Assembly: GCA_029876055.1 (NCBI GenBank)
Contig: CM056874.1
Span: 4,402,001-4,466,000, forward strand
DNA from: Madurella fahalii
Taxonomy: Eukaryota; Ascomycota; Sordariomycetes; Sordariales
Direction of reading: 5' to 3'
DNA length: 64,000 nt
Shown: positions 55,536 to 64,000 of the stretch, in pieces
Numbering within the stretch: position 1 is the stretch's first letter
Layout of the letters: every line of letters begins with the position of its first letter
Made by a program: the position numbers and the translations under genes
The notes under the pieces: generated by a model
Databases searched by the model: none
What the model was told of the DNA's origin: nothing
What the model saw: only the letters and a program-made list of their open reading frames with translations

Positions 55536-58500
55536 ATGGATCCCCTTAGCGTCCTCAGCGCCATCGCGTCCACGATCGCGCTCACCCAGGCCATCTCTTC
55601 GACATATAGGGCCATCCAACACCTTAGGGGCCTCCCGAAAGCATTTAACGAAGTGAACCAAGGGCTTCCTCTCGTGGAAAACACCCTGGCTCTAGTCCGC
55701 GATCAGCTCGACAGCATGGACCTAGACGAATCATTAACACGGACCATCGGGCCCGTCGTCCGTGGCTGCGAAGAGAAGGCTAGGGCACTACATGACATCT
55801 TCGAGGAGGTGGAAAAGAAAAAGGAGGCGAATGATTGGCTAGCCCTCCCCATGTCCCGTTTAAGCAAGGCACGTCAGGTGAAGACCCTGATGCAGGAAAT
55901 CGAGCGCGACGTAGAGGGCTTGGCTGCCAACCGGTTATTTCGGACGGCAACACAGGACCAGATGGCCAAGTTGGAAAAGGCCATTCAGAAGCTCTCTCTC
56001 AGGGCAGACGGCGACACTCGGAGAATCGATATCCTCAAGACCCTCTACACCTCGCCGTATCTGGATAGGAAGAACAGGAATCCAGAGCGGGTCCCGGGGA
56101 CGTGCGAGTGGTTCGTCAATCACCCGCATTTTCAGCAATGGCGAGAGAGCAGCTCGTCAAGTATGCTCTGGGTGTCAGCCGATCCTGGGTGCGGGAAATC
56201 CGTCTTGGCAAGGCATCTGGTAGACTCTGAGCTTCCGACTACCACATCCAGAACAACCTGCTACTTCTTCTTCAAGGACGACTTTAGCGATCAGAGAAGT
56301 GTAAAGAGTGCTCTCTGCTGCATCCTATACCAGCTCTTTACGCAGAGAGAGATCCTTTTCTCCAGCGAAATCGTTAAGCGGTTCGAAACCCGCGAAACAC
56401 ACCTGATCAACTCAGTCGATGAACTCTGGGAGGTCCTCATCATGGCTTCGCAGGATGAAAATGCTGGCGAAATAGTCTGTATTCTTGACGCCTTTGACGA
56501 ATGCGACGACCAGGAGCGAGATATGCTTGCCCGAGCCCTATGCAAGCTATATGGTGCGAGCAATCGCTTCCGCTTGAAGTTTCTCGTAACAAGTCGACCC
56601 TATGGCACTATCCGACAAGGCTTCCAGCCTCAAGATATACCGGGGTTGCGTATTGTCCATTTAAGTGGAGAAAGCGAGGCCGAGCTGAGCAAGATTGCCC
56701 GAGAGATCGACATCTACATTTACGCCAGGGTTCGAAGCATCCGAGAGAGTCTGAAGTTGAATCAAGAAAAGGAACAACTGCTCTTGCAAGAGCTTTTGCG
56801 TATCCCGAACCGAACGTACCTATGGGTTCATCTCACCATGGATTTGATTCGAGGTAAGATGAACATTAATAAAACCGGGATACACGATGTCGTTTCCTCC
56901 ATTCCGCCAACTGTCGATGACGCATACGAGGGGATCCTGAATAGGAGTCCCGATCCCGAAGGGGCTAAAAAACTCTTGCACATTGTCGTTGCGGCAGCAC
57001 GGCCCTTGACCCTATCGGAGATGGCCGTAGCGCTAGCTCTCCAACCGAACCACCTGTCGCATCAAGACCTGGACCTGGACCTCGAAGCGGACGAGGGCTT
57101 CCGCGAGCACGTGAGAGACCTCTGCGGTCTCTTTATCACCATCATTAGCTCCAAGATATACCTCCTTCACCAGACGGCAAGAGAGTTCCTAATTCACAAG
57201 CCTTCGATAGGGTTCCGTCCGGGAACACCCCACTCGAAGGAAGCCCGCCTCAAAATTCACGACAATACACTAAGGTGGAAATCTTCACTCCAACCACGAG
57301 AGTCCCACCGTATCCTTTGCCAGATCTGCATCTGGTATCTACTCTTTACCGAGTTTGAGACGTACTCTCTGGATGAGAGCGGGATATCCCTATGCCCTGA
57401 TCACGTTTTCCTCGACTACTCTGCCAAAAACTGGGCCTCTCACGCCCGCGCGTCCGGTATCAATGATGACGGCGCAATTACGGACTCGCTGCTAGCGATT
57501 TGCAATGCCCAGTCAAGGCGTTGTCTGACTTGGTTCAGAATCTACTGGGCGGGCACAAGGATGGATTTCCCTCAGAACTTCACAACCCTTATGATTGCTT
57601 CCTATTTTGGGCTCGAGCGGGTTGTGGAATTGCTGCTCAAGGAAGACGATATCCAAGTCAACTCCCTTGACGGTACATATCGGCGCTCGGCGCTCTCTTG
57701 GGCTTCAGAGAATGGATTTGATGGCGTTGTAGACCTGTTGATCAGGGGCCCTAAATTTGACTTCAAGCACCTCACCAGATCATTGTTCTCGAAAGGTGTA
57801 CAAGTCGACGCGAGAGATAAACACGGTCGAACACCGCTATCATATGCTGCTTGGAACGGTCACATGGCCATTGTAAAGCGGCTTGTCAAGGCAAGGGCTC
57901 GTGTCGACTCGAAAGACGAAATTGGGGGGACGCCAATTTCCTACGCCCTTTGTAGTGGGCATGAAGCCGTGGCCAACAAATTGATGAAGGAAGCCCCGGC
58001 CGACTCAGTGGATGTGATTAGAGGGGCATTACTCGTTTCTGCTGCCACAAAAGGCTATAAGACTATCGTTGAACGCCTGCTCGATGGTAATGCGAATACA
58101 GAGGTAGTGGATGAGGAGGGCCGGACACCACTACAGGCTGCTGCCGGGAATGGGCACGAGGCCGTTGTACGGCTACTCCTCGAGAAAGGCGCGAAGATCG
58201 AGGCGGTGGGTAAGTATGGCCGGACACCACTATGGGCTGCTGCCGAGAACGGGCACGAGGCCGTTGTACGGCTACTCCTCGAGAAAGGCGCGAAGATCGA
58301 GGCGGCAGGTGGTTGGGATGGCCGGACACCACTATGGGCTGCTGCCGAGAACGGGTACGAGGCCGTTGTACGGCTACTCCTCGAGAAAGGCGCGAAGATC
58401 GAGGCGGTGGGTAAGTATAGCCGGACACCACTATGGGCTGCTGCCGAGAACGGGCACGAGGCCGTTGTACGGCTACTCCTCGCGAAAGGCGCGAAGATCG

Positions 58501-59195
58501 AGGCGGCAGGTGGTTGGGATGGCCGGACACCACTATGGGCTGCTGCCGGGAACGGGCACGAGGCCGTTGTACGGCTACTCCTCGCGAAAGGCGCGAAGAT
58601 CGAGGCGGCAGGTGAGTATAGCCGGACACCACTATGGGCTGCTGCCGGGAACGGGCACGAGGCCGTTGTACGGCTACTCCTCGAGAAAGGCGCGAAGATC
58701 GAGGCGGTGGGTAAGGATGGCCGGACACCACTACGGGCTGCTGCCGGGAACGGGCATGAGGCCGTTGTACGGCTACTCCTCGAGAAAGGCGCGAAGATCG
58801 AGGCGGCAGGTGGTTGGGATGGCTGGACACCACTATGGGCTGCTGCCGGGAACGGGCACGAGGCCGTTGTACGGCTACTCCTCGAGAAAGGCGCGAAGAT
58901 CGAGGCGGTGGGTAAGGATGGCCGGACACCACTATGGGCTGCTGCCGAGAACGGGCACGAGGCCGTTGTACGGCTACTCCTCGAGAAAGGCGCGAAGATC
59001 GAGGCGGTGGATAAGTATAGCCGGACACCACTATGGGCTGCTGCCGAGAACGGGCACGAGGCCGTTGTACGGCTACTCCTCGAGAAAGGCGCGAAGATCG
59101 AGGCGGTGGATAAGTATAGCCGGACACCACTACGGGCTGCTGCCGAGAACGGGCACAAGGCCGTCGTACGGCTACTCAAATCTGATCGTCTTTAA
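55536..59195 (+). CDS. SesA-like/NACHT/ankyrin NLR-type STAND protein
   Basis: Single exon, 1219 aa, apparently intact. Residues 1-135 resemble the SesA-type N-terminal domain of fungal STAND proteins (SAIASTIALTQAISSTY, LPKAFNEVNQGLPLVENTL). The NACHT domain spans about 205-380: Walker A SADPGCGKSVLARHL (about 214-228), Walker B IVCILDAFDECDD (about 311-323), and LKFLVTSRPYG. A winged-helix-like stretch follows (about 470-560, RPLTLSEMAVALALQP, HQTAREFLIH). From about 690 there are diverged ankyrin repeats, then 11 nearly identical ones from residue 862 to the end (RTPLWAAAENGHEAVVRLLL). Such proteins oligomerise on ligand binding and trigger incompatibility-type cell death or defence. The ankyrins are the likely recognition surface. 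It is the only intact recognition gene here, beside pseudogenes and a transposon scrap. Confidence 0.92.
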   Translation: MDPLSVLSAIASTIALTQAISSTYRAIQHLRGLPKAFNEVNQGLPLVENTLALVRDQLDSMDLDESLTRTIGPVVRGCEEKARALHDIFEEVEKKKEANDWLALPMSRLSKARQVKTLMQEIERDVEGLAANRLFRTATQDQMAKLEKAIQKLSLRADGDTRRIDILKTLYTSPYLDRKNRNPERVPGTCEWFVNHPHFQQWRESSSSSMLWVSADPGCGKSVLARHLVDSELPTTTSRTTCYFFFKDDFSDQRSVKSALCCILYQLFTQREILFSSEIVKRFETRETHLINSVDELWEVLIMASQDENAGEIVCILDAFDECDDQERDMLARALCKLYGASNRFRLKFLVTSRPYGTIRQGFQPQDIPGLRIVHLSGESEAELSKIAREIDIYIYARVRSIRESLKLNQEKEQLLLQELLRIPNRTYLWVHLTMDLIRGKMNINKTGIHDVVSSIPPTVDDAYEGILNRSPDPEGAKKLLHIVVAAARPLTLSEMAVALALQPNHLSHQDLDLDLEADEGFREHVRDLCGLFITIISSKIYLLHQTAREFLIHKPSIGFRPGTPHSKEARLKIHDNTLRWKSSLQPRESHRILCQICIWYLLFTEFETYSLDESGISLCPDHVFLDYSAKNWASHARASGINDDGAITDSLLAICNAQSRRCLTWFRIYWAGTRMDFPQNFTTLMIASYFGLERVVELLLKEDDIQVNSLDGTYRRSALSWASENGFDGVVDLLIRGPKFDFKHLTRSLFSKGVQVDARDKHGRTPLSYAAWNGHMAIVKRLVKARARVDSKDEIGGTPISYALCSGHEAVANKLMKEAPADSVDVIRGALLVSAATKGYKTIVERLLDGNANTEVVDEEGRTPLQAAAGNGHEAVVRLLLEKGAKIEAVGKYGRTPLWAAAENGHEAVVRLLLEKGAKIEAAGGWDGRTPLWAAAENGYEAVVRLLLEKGAKIEAVGKYSRTPLWAAAENGHEAVVRLLLAKGAKIEAAGGWDGRTPLWAAAGNGHEAVVRLLLAKGAKIEAAGEYSRTPLWAAAGNGHEAVVRLLLEKGAKIEAVGKDGRTPLRAAAGNGHEAVVRLLLEKGAKIEAAGGWDGWTPLWAAAGNGHEAVVRLLLEKGAKIEAVGKDGRTPLWAAAENGHEAVVRLLLEKGAKIEAVDKYSRTPLWAAAENGHEAVVRLLLEKGAKIEAVDKYSRTPLRAAAENGHKAVVRLLKSDRL
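58119..59192 (+). repeat. Homogenised 99/102-nt ankyrin-coding repeats
   Basis: Eleven tandem units, the last cut short. Eight are 33 codons and three (GGWD type) are 34. Differences concentrate at a few codons: G/S and R/W before TPL, W/Q/R after TPL, G/E before NG, H/Y after NG, E/A before KGAKIEA, and the loop V/A-G/D-K/G/E-Y/D/WD. The periodicity opens long mirror frames in other frames and strands that are not genes. Confidence 0.95.
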
Positions 59196-59621
59196 CTCCC
59201 GTAGACTATATCAGCTTAGCCTCCACCCCACCCACCACCTATGTGTAGGCGCTGCTTATATAATGCCATGTGTGGCAATTTAATAGACTGGAATTTACGT
59301 CATTCGGCGTAGAAATCATCAAAGTGTATTGGATTTGCAATTACTATTAGGTACCATTTTGCCACGCATTCTTATACGTACAAGCGCAGTCATCAAGGAT
59401 TCCAAGAGATTGATATCTTAGAAAGACCACCATCGACGTCCCCTGCTACTCGGCTTGCCCCCCCGGCATCTCACCTGTCGGCGGCCCAGGCTCCCCCATG
59501 GAAAAAGATAAGGACACTAAACCACCCACACCACCACTTCAGCCATCAAGAACTCAGCCAATTTTGCAGCAAAATAGATAAAACTAATTGTATTCTAATG
59601 CCCAGTCATCGCTCCATCTAA
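59196..59621. other. Intergenic
   Basis: The 3' flank of the NACHT gene. A plus-strand ATG at 59499 opens only a 27-codon Pro-rich peptide. Nothing else seen. Confidence 0.4.
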
Positions 59622-59880
59622 TTATAAACAGTCTTTGAAGATCTGAGGGATATTATCGACCCAACGGTTGATAGAGCGTTGTTGCAGTTTAGCCCACCCT
59701 TGTTCCGCGTAAGTTTGCAAGTCGGTATCGTTCCAAATTGAACTGTTTTGCACTCTTGCTTCGGTAACTGCCAGGCTTTCTCAATAGGAGGAAAATCAGG
59801 CGATTCGGCGCAATTAAAGTAGTGTTGGAGGATGTTTTTCGGTGTCCCTATTTTTTTGTCATGGGGGTGGCGGGGCACCT
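59622..59880 (-). mobile_element. Tc1/mariner-type transposase remnant
   Basis: The minus strand carries the end of a DDE transposase in two frames. The first reads NILQHYFNCAESPDFPPIEK then AWQLPKQ (compare the SPDLNPIE..W motif holding the last catalytic acid). After a frame change it reads SSIWNDTDLQTYAEQGWAKL then INRWVDNIPQIFKDCL and a stop. That ending is typical of fungal DDE transposases. No terminal inverted repeats or catalytic N-terminal half were recognised, so it is a dead fragment. Confidence 0.55.
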
Positions 59881-60985
59881 GGAACAAGGACAAATTTTGG
59901 GTCCGTGCGCTAAATTATGATTGGCGGATGCCATGGCCAGGCGAAGCGCGGCTGGCCACTCAGAAAACGGAAGCCTCGACGGCAACACATGGATTACAGC
60001 TCCCAGAACCGGCACGGCCCCCGATTACACCACTGCAAGCCGACACTGTGCAGAGACCTGTCCAGAAACTTCTGCCGAGGTACAGGCCAAGTTGAATGCT
60101 CGCCTGCTAAATCGGACTACACGAACCCAGGTAGATGGCCAAGTACAGAGATTGCCCAGTTCCATAGTTGTGCCCTACGCCGTACTCTCCAAAACGTAGT
60201 GGCCGAGCCAGCTGCAACTACGAAGTTGACCTCTATCGATGTCGACATTCTAGCACCGTGCCGGGCCCCACTGTGGGATGGCTGCCTGCGGGGACCTGCA
60301 GCGCGGCGTCCCGGCCCCTGCTCACGGCAGCAACTGTTCTGTAATGCACAGAACCAAGGTCACACCAGAAACCTGATTCCCAGGTTGGTGGGATCGATCC
60401 TCCCACAATCGATGTGATCGTAATATGCGACCTGCCGCCAGCTGCTTCCAGGGCAGTTACTTCAATCTACGTCAATCGGGTGTACGGATGGCCCGGTTCC
60501 GTGTGTTTTGCCCCTACGGACGCCGCATAAAGAGTGTCTTGGACGAAGGCGGCAACTTGGTCTCGACCATGAGGTCGGATAGCTTCCTAATGCCACTAAG
60601 CAAATCTGCGGAGTAACAGTCCGGAAATCACATGATACCTTGTGGGAGACGCCCCTCAGCTCGACCGCAGCGTTGCAGCGAAGCTTTGTAATAACTGCTG
60701 CTTACAAATTTGGCTCTGCTTTGCTAACACCGACAGTTTCCAGATTCAGGGGTCGTCAACAAGCCAAAAAGTCTCTACAGCAGGTTGGCATTTACAGAGG
60801 GAAATAATATAAATACGTTCCCGGGGTCGCAGACAGGTCCTATGAGCCGTGACGAGTCCCCCAATCTCATCGCTGGTCCTCCCCGCGAATCGTCGCTTAG
60901 AACAGACAAGTTCCATGAAGTCACGCGTCCCTTTCCTCCGTGAAACCCCCTTCACCACCACCACAACCGCCTTGCCCAAAACACC
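59881..60985. other. Intergenic, MDR gene promoter
   Basis: Plus-strand frames at 59917-60616 have no family signature. The last 40 nt before the next start are C/A-rich, as in fungal leaders. No gene called. Confidence 0.45.
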
Positions 60986-62253
60986 ATGTCTTCTTTACTC
61001 CTGCCGTCTGTCCCCCCAACCCACCCGGCCGTAGCCATCACCGCCGGCCCGCGCCAGCCCCTCAAAATCATCCAGCTCCCCACCCTCCCCCCAGCGCCCG
61101 CCGAAGCCCTCATCCACGTAACCTGGACTTCGTCCACCCCTCTCGACCTGCACCGCGCCGACGGCGGCCTGCTCATCGACACGGCCGCTCTCGCAACCGA
61201 GCCGTTCATAATGGGCGGCTCCTTCGGCGGCACCGTCGTCGCCCTCGGCCCGACCCCCGCCGGGTCCGCCCCGTGCCACCTCAGTGTAGGCGACGCCGTC
61301 TTCGGCTTCACCCAGGACGGGCTCCCGGCCGAGGCCACCTTCCAGACCTACATCACGGTGCCCACGTACAAGGTCAGCAAGCTGCCGGCGGGCCTGGCGC
61401 TGCGCGAGGCCGTGACGGCCCCGACGAACCTCGTCACGGCCGTGCACACGCTCACGCACGACCTCGGCCTGGCCCTGCCGTGGCCGCTCCCCGACGGCTG
61501 GGCCCCCGCCGAGCGCGACCACACCGTCCTCGTCTGGGGCGCGGCGAGCAGCGTCGGCATGTACGTCCTGCAGGTGCTGCGGCATTGGGGGTACCGGAAC
61601 GTCCTCGGGGTCGCGAGCGCGAAGCATCACGCGCTGCTGAAGGGGCTGGGGGCGAAGGAGTGTTTTGACTATCGGGAGCCGGGCGTCGTGGAGAGGATCC
61701 TGGAGTATGTTGATCGGGCGGCGGCGGCGGGGGCCGCGGAGGGCAAGAAGAGCGACGGTCCGAAGGTGCCCTTCATCGTGGACTGTATTGGGTCTAGGGA
61801 GGGCACGCTGCGGCCGCTCAGTAAGATTGCAGAGCGCGGGAGCAAGGTGGCTGTTATGATGCCGGTGATCAATGTTCACGCTAGGGAGGATCAGGTGCCA
61901 GAATATGAGATGGACATCAACAAGGTCCTAGTGGGGGAGTGGAAGGAAGGGGTTGAGTTGCTCGGCACGAGGACGTTTTTCTACGCCAGGGTATGTCTAC
62001 CTAGGAGAATAATTGTCCGATCACAAGCTGCTAATTAGTTGCTCGACAGAACGAGTTCCTCAAAGATCATCTCCAGCCAGAGATCATACCTGCCCTGCTG
62101 GAACAAGGGGTGGTTAAGCCGAATCCGCAGAGGGTCATCGAGGGCAAGACGCTGCTTGAGCGAGCAGAGAATGCCCTAAGCGTGCTCAGAAATCAGGCTC
62201 AGTCTGGAGAGAAGCTTGTGTGGAGGGTGGCGGACGATGAGGACTCAAATTGA
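60986..62253 (+). CDS. MDR-family (zinc-binding dehydrogenase-like) oxidoreductase
   Basis: Two exons, 60986-61990 and 62050-62253, with a 59-nt intron (GTATGT, branch CTGCTAAT, GACAG) joining FFYAR to NEFLKDHLQPE; 402 aa. The N-terminal GroES-like fold carries ALIHVTWTSSTPLDLHRADG and MGGSFGGTVVALGP. The Rossmann domain has VLVWGAASSVGMYVLQVLR and the conserved ASAKHHALLKGLGAKECFDY. The catalytic-zinc and structural-zinc cysteines are absent, placing it with the zinc-free enoyl-reductase/quinone-oxidoreductase-like MDR proteins common in fungi. NADPH use is likely; the substrate cannot be told. It stands alone, with no polyketide synthase or other cluster gene in view. Confidence 0.88.
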
Positions 62254-62884
62254 TGCAAAGAGCGGTAGTGTTAGTGTACATCATGGAAAAGCGTTCCTGG
62301 GTGGTTCGGTAATTGTAATTCGCCCCATGTTACTCCCGGAATGAGACGAGCCGAACGTATGTGATTGGTGGCACATTTGCGCCTCGCTGTAAGCGCGCCA
62401 TTCTCCCGCCTGCTATTTGATGGGCAGCAGTAAAGTTGGTAATTATCATCGGGTTGAATGAATGGCGGATGCAGTGTTTTATTCCCAGGGAGGCCATTCA
62501 ATTGCGGAGACGCGGATGTGAAGCGATTGGCCGGTTGCCGCATTCGGTCCAGTAAAACACCCTTTCCAGGTCAACCTCCTATGCCTGTTGGCCAAACCGG
62601 GACGTAGGTGGCCTTCTCCGTAATTCTAAGGAGTTGGGTATGCTTGGACAAATAGGCCAAGAACCGGCCGTCCCACCAATTCGGACCGCTTCTGGGTTAA
62701 CTGACCATCTCCCCAAGGACATGCACCCGTTTCCACAAATCAGGGGTGTATCGTTGGACGGCAAATGTCTCCAGCAGCACCTCCTCTGACGAGATAAAGT
62801 CTCCGACGACCTAGTTGTTTGGCTGATTCGCGAGTCTCGGTACTTCCGAGTCAAGGTTCGATCAGTTGCGGCCAGGTTCCCAAG
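62254..62884. other. Intergenic, GH53 promoter
   Basis: Between the MDR gene and GH53, with no gene. The GH53 frame is open upstream to 62819, but the signal peptide places the start at 62885. Confidence 0.5.
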
Positions 62885-63993
62885 ATGATTCTGTCAAAGC
62901 TGCCGGTTATTCTGCTCGGCTGTTCAGCCGCCAATGCCGCCCTCACTTACAAAGGCGTGGACTGGTCCTCGGTGATCGTCGAGGAGAGGGCCGGTGTCCA
63001 GTACAAAAATACAAACGGTCAGGCGCAGCCGCTGGAGAGGATTTTCGCCGAGAATGGTGTCAATACGGTCCGGCAACGCGTCTGGGTCAACCCCAGAGAT
63101 GGTAACTACAACCTGGACTACAACATCGCGCTCGCGAAGAGAGCAAAGGCTGCCGGCTTGGGCGTATACATCGACTTCCACTACAGCGACACCTGGGCGG
63201 ATCCCGCCCATCAGACAATCCCCTCCGGGTGGCCGACTGATATCGAGAACCTGTCCTGGAAGCTGTACAACTACACGCTGGACGCTTCAAATCGTTTCCA
63301 GGATGAAGGCATCCAGCCGACAATAATGTCCATCGGGAACGAAATCACGCCCGGCTTGCTGTGGCCCACGGGGCGGACCAACAACTGGGGCAACATCGCA
63401 CGTCTGCTGCGCTCGGCTGCGTGGGGGATCAAGGATTCGAGGCTCAACCCGAAGCCCAAGATCATGATCCATCTAGACAACGGGTGGTAAGAAGCGGGTC
63501 CGTTGAGCCTTGGTGAGGAGACGAGCTAAGAAACGGATACAGGAACTGGGGAACCCAGAACAACTGGTACACCAATGTCTTGAGGCAAGGAACTTTCGAA
63601 CTGTCCGACTTTGACATGATGGGCGTCTCATTTTACCCCTTCTACTCGGCTTCTGCGAGCCTAGACTCGTTAAAGACGAGCCTGAACAACATGGTCAACA
63701 ACTGGGGCAAGGAGGTCGCCGTCGTCGAAACCAATTGGCCTACGTCGTGCCCCAATCCGAGATACAGCTTCCCCTCTGACGTCCGGAACATCCCCTTCTC
63801 GGTCGCCGGACAAGTGACGTATGTCACCCAAGTGGCCAACGTGGTGTCGTCTGTAAGCAAGGGTGTCGGACTGTTCTACTGGGAGCCCGCATGGGTTCAC
63901 AACGCAGGCTTGGGCTCGTCGTGCGCTGACAACACTATGTTCGCTTATTCGGGCCAGGCCCACTCGAGCTTGTCGGTGTTTCAACGCATTTAG
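62885..63993 (+). CDS. GH53 arabinogalactan endo-beta-1,4-galactanase
   Basis: Two exons, 62885-63486 and 63543-63993, with a 56-nt intron (GTAAGA, branch GAGCTAAG, ACAG) joining HLDNG-W to NWGTQNNWYTN; 350 aa, normal for fungal GH53. The signal peptide MILSKLPVILLGCSAANA is followed by the mature start ALTYKGVDWSSV. Family motifs: ENGVNTVRQRVWVNP, GVYIDFHYSDTWADP, SIGNEITPGLLWP (acid/base Glu), MGVSFYPFY, VAVVETNWPTSCP (nucleophile Glu) and GVGLFYWEPAWV. It cuts type I arabinogalactan side chains of pectin outside the cell. The C-terminus is complete, 8 nt before the window end. Confidence 0.95.
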
Positions 63994-64000
63994 AGACAGC

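Noticed and set aside
58055..59283. Long open frames of 355-390 codons on the minus strand and in another plus frame across the ankyrin repeats
   Set aside because: They mirror the 99/102-nt periodicity of the NACHT-ankyrin gene. Each repeats one short peptide and has no independent support.
59499..59582. Plus-strand ATG with a Pro-rich N-terminus, like some transposase starts
   Set aside because: Stops after 27 codons and lies opposite in strand to the transposase remnant; too short to judge.
60940..61879. 242- and 294-codon frames overlapping the MDR gene
   Set aside because: Arg/Pro-rich shadows; the MDR frame has domain motifs and a consensus intron.

Overview
The window is nuclear DNA from a filamentous ascomycete, most likely a sordariomycete close to the Sordariales/Chaetomiaceae (inferred). 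Introns are short (about 50-170 nt), with GTANGT or GTGAGT donors and CTAAC or CTGAC branch points. The genes include SPT2, NSA2, the acidic ribosomal protein P2, mitoribosomal bL21m, an MPS1 kinase, a WSC protein, HET and NACHT genes, GH53 and GH114 enzymes and a P450. Several genes are decayed by C-to-T or G-to-A stops, as expected of a genome with a history of repeat-induced point mutation (RIP). Most gene models here were spliced by hand. Length and frame arithmetic closes for all of them except GH114 and MPS1, which each carry an apparent 1-nt frame error.

Left accessory block (about 1-6.4 kb, plus strand): a decayed single-pass Cys-rich secreted or membrane protein, a decayed large gene with a DUF3883-like tail, and a HET-domain gene broken by one TAG stop. 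Next (7-17.5 kb, all minus strand) come an ankyrin protein with a long amphipathic C-terminal half, a small spliced 96-aa protein, a GH114 polygalactosaminidase-type glycosidase with a frame break in its signal peptide, a cytochrome P450 and a C2H2 zinc-finger protein. About 5 kb without recognisable genes follows.

Core block (22.5-51.5 kb): a secreted protein with four WSC domains, an ELO-like membrane protein, an FAD oxidoreductase, two RBR-type RING/IBR proteins flanking a hidden five-exon PXMP4/PMP24 peroxisomal membrane protein, NSA2, a divergent SPT2/P2 pair, MPS1, bL21m, a Pro-rich Cys/His protein and a membrane-anchored glutaredoxin. NSA2 has 11 coding exons. They include a first exon that is only ATG and an internal exon of only 2 nt, and the resulting product is exactly 261 aa.

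Right accessory block (51.5-60 kb): an unknown membrane-protein family decayed by stops, an apparently intact SesA-like/NACHT/ankyrin NLR-type gene whose last 11 ankyrin units are almost identical at DNA level, and a Tc1/mariner-type transposase remnant. The window ends with an MDR-family dehydrogenase and a secreted GH53 endo-beta-1,4-galactanase.

Functionally, the window mixes conserved ribosome-biogenesis, chromatin and mitosis genes with secreted polysaccharide-acting enzymes. Fast-evolving self/non-self recognition genes (HET, NACHT-ANK) sit at both ends beside pseudogenes. No tRNA, rRNA or CRISPR was recognised.
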